From assembly GCA_032358165.1 (NCBI GenBank), contig JAALGY010000039.1, forward strand, positions 496,001-560,000: a stretch of DNA of 64,000 nucleotides, written 5' to 3'. Numbering within the stretch: position 1 is the stretch's first letter; each line of letters opens with the position of its first letter. This stretch comes from Diplosphaera chodatii. Taxonomy: Eukaryota > Chlorophyta > Trebouxiophyceae > Prasiolales > Stichococcaceae. The position numbers were made by a program, and so were the translations under genes. Below, piece after piece: positions 59,252-64,000 of this stretch. Below the pieces are notes generated by a model that was given only the letters and a program-made list of their open reading frames with translations, did not search any database and was not told the origin of the DNA.

Positions 59252-61844
59252 GCTGGCTCGCATATGTTGGGCACATGAGGCACACAGTTGCCAATGTTCT
59301 CACCAGTTTGTACGTTTAAGCTACTGTCGGTGCAGCTGGTGGGATACCACGGAAACTGTTGGATAGAGAAATTCAGATGGTTGCACATGAATGTGCAAGC
59401 GCATTTATGGCGTTGCAGTGTGCTTGTTGTGTGTGCAAGCTGTCAAATGTTGCCTGCATCAAACAAACGGCAGACTGATCTGGGACGTACAACGGATGTG
59501 GTGGTGCATTAGCAATGCTGATATGGCCAACATGCACACCCGCAGAATATTGTACAGAATAATGTGTACAGCGGTACTGTTAGCAGCATATATATTATGA
59601 CAGCTCCGCATCACAATCAAGCTGGCGTGCAGTATCCTGATTCCAATACATGCTACCGCAGGCCTATCATGCCATCATGCTGCAGCAAGCAATCCCTGAC
59701 CATTGCTGCATGCTTGTTTAGGGTGGTCAGCAAAATAAATCTGCAACGTGACCCCTCACTATGCCATGGCATTTTCTGCAAACGATCATCCTCCTGCCAA
59801 GCTTGTGATTATATCACCTGAACGCCCAAGTCATTCAATACTTTGTAGCATTATTGGCTGTTGCTCACCCATGCCACCGATTAGCAGTTGGCAGCCAGCA
59901 GCGATGGCCGCGATTGCTGCCTGACGTAACAGCATCATGAAAGACCACCAGCTAGAGCTGACTCTTTGTCTGCATCTGCCTGGTGTGCATACATTACGCG
60001 TGGATGTACAGATCCCAGTTCCTTGTTATAGAGCAGTGGTAGCCTCTGCTTTTGCAGGCGGATTTGGCAGGCGCATCTGGTGGAGGCCAAGCGACGCAAG
60101 GTGGCAGCTGCAAGCATGCACACTGTGCTGCAATCTGCCGGCAGCTGCGCTTTGGGGTTTTATTCCCCTTTTTCTTAGTGTTTTTCACAACGCATGTTCT
60201 GCAGCAAGCCGCTGGTGTGAAGGTCTTCACACAAAACCATTTCGATGTGTTGAAAGGGGCTCTAACTAGCTGGTGCCATACCATGTTCTGCAGACAGCAT
60301 CCGTGACGCCCTGCTGTTGCAGCGTCAGATAGCATGGACGGACAGTGCATGGTAGGAGCAATCTCACCTGCTGTGCGTATGTGTTGCACTTCGTTTCTGA
60401 TTGTGTATTGTGGACGACAGCAGGCGGACACTGCAACCGAGTGCCATGCAGTGCAGTGCAAGTGCATCCAGCATCAAGTACTCACTGACACAGCACCTTC
60501 TCAGCATGTAGGGTAAATCTGTCCCACATTGGTTCTTCACCAACCCTGTCAGCTGATCGCCAGCCATCCTAGCATACATTCATGGCCTGAACAGAAGCAG
60601 GCACTCGCGTCATCAACATATGCGAGCATCCTCATCATTAGCAAGCAGCAGCGCCCCATCGTAACAACTCCACAGGGCAGGAGAGAAATCGTCCAGTCCC
60701 TTTACACCCTGCAATGGCAGGGCAACAGGTGCTAGAGGTATAGGCTTGGTGGCCAAACACATCGGCTCAGCATTGCCGCCAGGGTCCCATTGTTTGCTGC
60801 GCTTCGAACATGTCCTGTACATGTGAGAAGCATGTACTGGTCTGTTCACAGCCTGGGTTTGCCACACTTTACAAGCAGCCTGGGGAAGATCAAGGGAGGG
60901 TGAAGGCACAGAGCAGCAAACAGCCCCTCACCGAAGTGCCGACGCCACTGGGTCACTGAATGAACGCCCTGCAGCAGAGCGACAAACCAGTAAATTTCCT
61001 ATCTATCCGCAGCTGTGGCATGGTGCCGCCTTGGTGTTGCAATGTTGCATTGTCAAGTGCAGCTGTCAAGTAAGTATGCAGGCTGTGCATGTGATATTGC
61101 ATACATTTGATGCTAATCAGCACGGCATCACCATGGTCCATCGGGCTATGGCATAGGCGAGTCAGCACTTGAATGCTGTTCAGCGGAAGCATAAGCGTGA
61201 TCAGTGATGCGGCCTGTGCTGCGCTGCTGATGACACATACAGTCTGCTGGCACGCACGCGGCTGTTGTGGCCGACCACGGAAGCAGCTTGTAGCGGAAGC
61301 TGTTCGCCACTTTGCAGTGCCGTCGCTGCCGCCTAGCTTTTGCTTAGAGGCAGTTGCAACTTGACAATTAACGTGCTGCTGTATGGCTTAACGTTTTCAC
61401 AGAGTAGGTCTAGTTTATGTTATGTAACAAATGCACACATTTAAAATAGATGTTGCGTTCGAGTCAGGCATCGGAACAGTAATTAAATTCTGCTGTTTGC
61501 TAAACACGCCTTAGAGCTTCAAGGCCATGAGTTTATGCGTGCGAGTTTTAGGCTATTAGGGAAACTCGATGGTCAACGCAGGTGCATGGGAACTTACGTG
61601 ATGTTGCTAAGTGATAGGCGTGAGTGGGAAAAATGTTTCTGTGGCGTAGCGCTATCCCAAATCCTGTTCACATCAAGCCACCCGCTACATAATCCGCATC
61701 CACCACGCAGGTGCTGGTCCACCGTGGACAGCTTGACTGTCTGGTTCGGTGCCCTCTGCAAGCGACCAGCAGTCTGGGAAGCAGCAAGCTGCTGTCTGGC
61801 TTTAGGCTGCATGTAGCTGCTCAGAAGCTCACGGCCATATCCGC
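59252..61844. other. 2.6 kb region without a confirmed gene
   Basis: Expected 3' UTR of the PAN gene, then sequence with only short shadow frames. A block near 61360-61530 is AT-rich. Upstream exons of the 61.8-62.8 kb gene may begin around 61711. Confidence 0.35.
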
Positions 61845-62803
61845 GTGGAACGTTCGAGTATCGCCCGCAACCAGAGTGGCTGTGGAAACGAGCAGCAGGA
61901 CAGTGGCAGTGTGTCTGCAGCACTCCGGCAGCCAGCACGGCCCAGTGGCACAGAGCGCCACGGCCAGATGGCATTGCGCGAGCGGCACCGGATGCTGCTG
62001 CAGCAGCTGCCCCTGGCAACATCGGCCCATGGCAAGACAACCCCTGCACCGCGACGGCAGCGGCCATCCCGGGCACCAGCAGAGCTCTTAAAGAAGAAGA
62101 AGGGCAGGAGGAATAGAAAGCAGCCGCCACCAGCCAGGGTGCGGCTGACTGCAAAACCGCCCCGGTCCCCGAATCCGAAAAATGTGAACAACTCCCAGGC
62201 GGCAGCGGTCGACACTCAGCCAGCGCCTCTGCCGCAGCGGCCGCCCGGGCAGCCGGTGGGCAAGGTCGAGTACTCGGAGATCACCATAGGTGTGGCTGAC
62301 GTGACACGCAGTTTACTCACCAGAATTGTGAGTGCCATCGGTGCGCATACCCACGACAACCCCCAAATTCCAGAGAATTCATGGCCTTGTTGTTGCTGCC
62401 GCCCACAGGCCTAGCGCCAGGAGCAGTCACAGCAGCCCCTGTCACTGGCGACTCTGACGGCAACAGCAACAGCAGCGACAGCAGTGATGGTGGCCTGGTG
62501 TCCCTGGCACCCACCGCAGCCCCCACACCGGCAGCCATCAATGCCAGCAGTGCCCCGACAATCGCCACCACCACCACCAGCAACAGCAGCAGCAGCAGCA
62601 GCAGTGTCACGCCGCCACCGCCGCCACCCGCGCCAATGAGCCCCGCCCCGTCAGGCGCCACTGGAGACGCGCAGGTGCCGCCAGCAGCACTGCCAGGTCG
62701 GCTGCTGCGGCAGGCGCAGCCAGCACTGCCAGCGCCTCATGGCAAAGCACATGCACCATGGCAGCAGCAATCGCCCTGGGCACCGCAGGCGCTCCTGCGC
62801 TAG
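61845..62803 (+). CDS. Lys/Pro/Ser-rich low-complexity protein, 5' end unresolved
   Basis: A long open exon up to 62340 (donor ATCG|GTGCGC) joins in phase 1 to 62409-62803 (stop). The first exon is Gln/Arg/Pro-rich with a basic cluster LLKKKKGRRNRKQ (possible nuclear signal), followed by VEYSEITIGVADVTRSLLTR. The second is disordered: Asn/Ser runs, AAPTPAAINASSAP, a poly-Ser run from an AGC repeat and PPPPPPAP. The open frame begins with GTG, so the real start or acceptor lies inside or upstream (an acceptor at 61874 is in frame). No domain recognised. Confidence 0.45.
62575..62640 (+). repeat. AGC trinucleotide tract followed by CCG/CCA tract
   Basis: Coding microsatellite giving seven serines and then six prolines; expected to vary in length between strains. 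Confidence 0.7.
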
Positions 62804-63616
62804 GGTCAGCCAGCGCCGGCGGCCGCAGCGCTACCATTGCGTTGCCAGAGCCTGCGGCTGGAGGCCCACAGCGGCTGGAGGCCCACAGCCAGTGCCGTTT
62901 GCCCCACGAGTGTCTGTTATCAATAACTCCGCCCCGTGGCCGCCGCCATTAGTGTGGCGTCTTGTGAGCCGGGGGCAGGACCCATGTTGTTGACACCGAC
63001 ATGCGTGTGCTGAGATGTCTCGTATCACTGGCCATTCAATATGCAGCAAGCCCTGCTGAGGGTATGCGCATTAACATAGAAGTGCTGATCCATATCAGTA
63101 GTTTGCCCCATACATACGTATGTATTGATCCAGCTCAGTCAGATGTCATGTGAGTGGACACAGCAATATTAGCAGCAAGCCAGTGGCTGTTATTGGGATA
63201 ACAAGTCGGACTCATTCAAGTCAACAAAACTTGTGCTCCCAGTCCCGCCTAAAGGTGTCGATGTGCTACTACAACAAACTCATCTGCTGTCTGCTCATTG
63301 CTCGGGGCAGTAGCTGGTAGCGTTGGTTGCATCCTAACGTTATCAAACAATATATCGGACGAGTTCAGCGTGGAATGACGGCAGTGATTTTGCCATTATT
63401 GTCGGCGGCTGTGCCCATGCTGGGTGCGACATGCGGCCCCTCCACCTCTTTTTGATGCATTCCTTGGTAGTATTTTATACTGCCGCTGCACAACCGGTAG
63501 TGGTGCGGCACGTCTCGCAGCATTCATCAGCGTTAACAATTCCCTGTGCATTTGCCGAAATAAACATATTGTATATATATATATATATATATACGGCGTA
63601 TATGTATATATACGGC

Positions 63617-63651
<35 letters not shown>

Positions 63652-63820
63652 CAGCGCCTGTCAGAGGATGGTCACATCCTCAACCATGGCGCATGCTTGT
63701 GTATACAGCGCACTTGGAGAATACTGCAAGGTGAAGAGATGGTCAGTGATTGCTTGTTGCCTTTTGGTTGCTGGCATATATACCTTCTAACATTGTCCAT
63801 CATGTGAACCGGCCCTTGCA
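62804..63820. other. Intergenic region with a TA microsatellite
   Basis: Besides the TA tract, a frame near 63686 starts MAHACVYSALGEYCK and could be a first exon of the gene at the right edge. Otherwise nothing seen. Confidence 0.35.
63571..63650. repeat. (TA)n microsatellite, interrupted
   Basis: Three TA runs separated by two ACGGCG interruptions. A typical unstable dinucleotide tract. Confidence 0.9.
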
Positions 63821-63821
63821 G

Positions 63822-64000
63822 TGGGCGGGGCTGGGCAAGCTTGCTTTCAGCTTTGCACCTGGATTGACGGCTCGCCCGGGTTGACGTCATTTCTTCCGCT
63901 GGGTGCAATGTCCGTGTTGCGGGACTTGAGGTCTGCAGGCAAGCACGCACCATTTTCACATGCGTGACTGTTAAGTGGGATTGATGGCACTGAACAGTGC
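63822..64000 (+). CDS. Possible exon of a gene running off the right edge
   Basis: After a cccttgcag acceptor, 63822-63930 reads GGAGQACFQLCTWIDGSPGL, then TSFLPLGAMSVL, and ends at a GTCTGC donor. It has good composition and two Cys. Too little is present to assign a family. Confidence 0.3.

Overview
The window looks like nuclear DNA of a green alga, most likely a trebouxiophyte-type chlorophyte, though no marker gene fixes the lineage. Genes are cut into many short exons. Almost every intron ends in a gcag-type acceptor, a few start with GC instead of GT, and several genes carry a TGTAA polyadenylation motif 50-215 nt past the stop. There are no operons or ribosome binding sites. A two-unit plant-type telomeric motif (CCCTAAA) occurs at about 55.4 kb. 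Gene models were built by hand from splice sites, reading phase and comparison among paralogues.

1-20.7 kb is an array of six related genes, strand order -,+,+,-,-,+, for zinc-independent medium-chain reductases that most resemble mitochondrial trans-2-enoyl-CoA/ACP reductase (MECR/ETR1). The first runs off the left edge. The other five are complete (334, 363, 357, 339 and 341 aa) and read with fully consistent splice phases. Genes 2 and 3 share 11 exons, apart from a longer first exon in gene 3. Genes 4, 5 and 6 have 13, 15 and 20 exons, including exons as short as 9 nt.

21.2-41.6 kb is mostly secreted or low-complexity protein genes. Two alanine-rich proteins with signal peptides (21.2-23.2 and 23.8-27.7 kb) are built largely from phase-1 exons. 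A cyanovirin-N-like exon lies on the minus strand at 28.3-28.5 kb. A strongly split F-box/leucine-rich-repeat gene fills 30.1-34.6 kb. A minus-strand pair of unrecognised secreted paralogues lies at 35.7-37.0 and 37.8-39.1 kb. A Gly/Ala/Ser-rich gene lies at 39.8-41.6 kb.

41.6-64 kb holds a tyrosine-phosphatase gene with a weakly ankyrin-like N-terminus (43.3-47.4 kb), flanked by two diverged copies of a roughly 1 kb block. It also holds a germin-like cupin gene (52.2-53.3 kb) and a secreted PAN/Apple-domain gene (56.8-59.3 kb). In the last gene an 81-nt exon has been amplified five times inside a 230-bp tandem repeat. A Lys/Pro/Ser-rich gene lies at 61.8-62.8 kb, and a gene begins near the right edge.

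The genes do not form one obvious pathway. Two themes recur: local tandem duplication with fast exon remodelling, and repeated origin of signal-peptide proteins whose first intron is phase 1, so that exons can be added or lost without breaking the frame.
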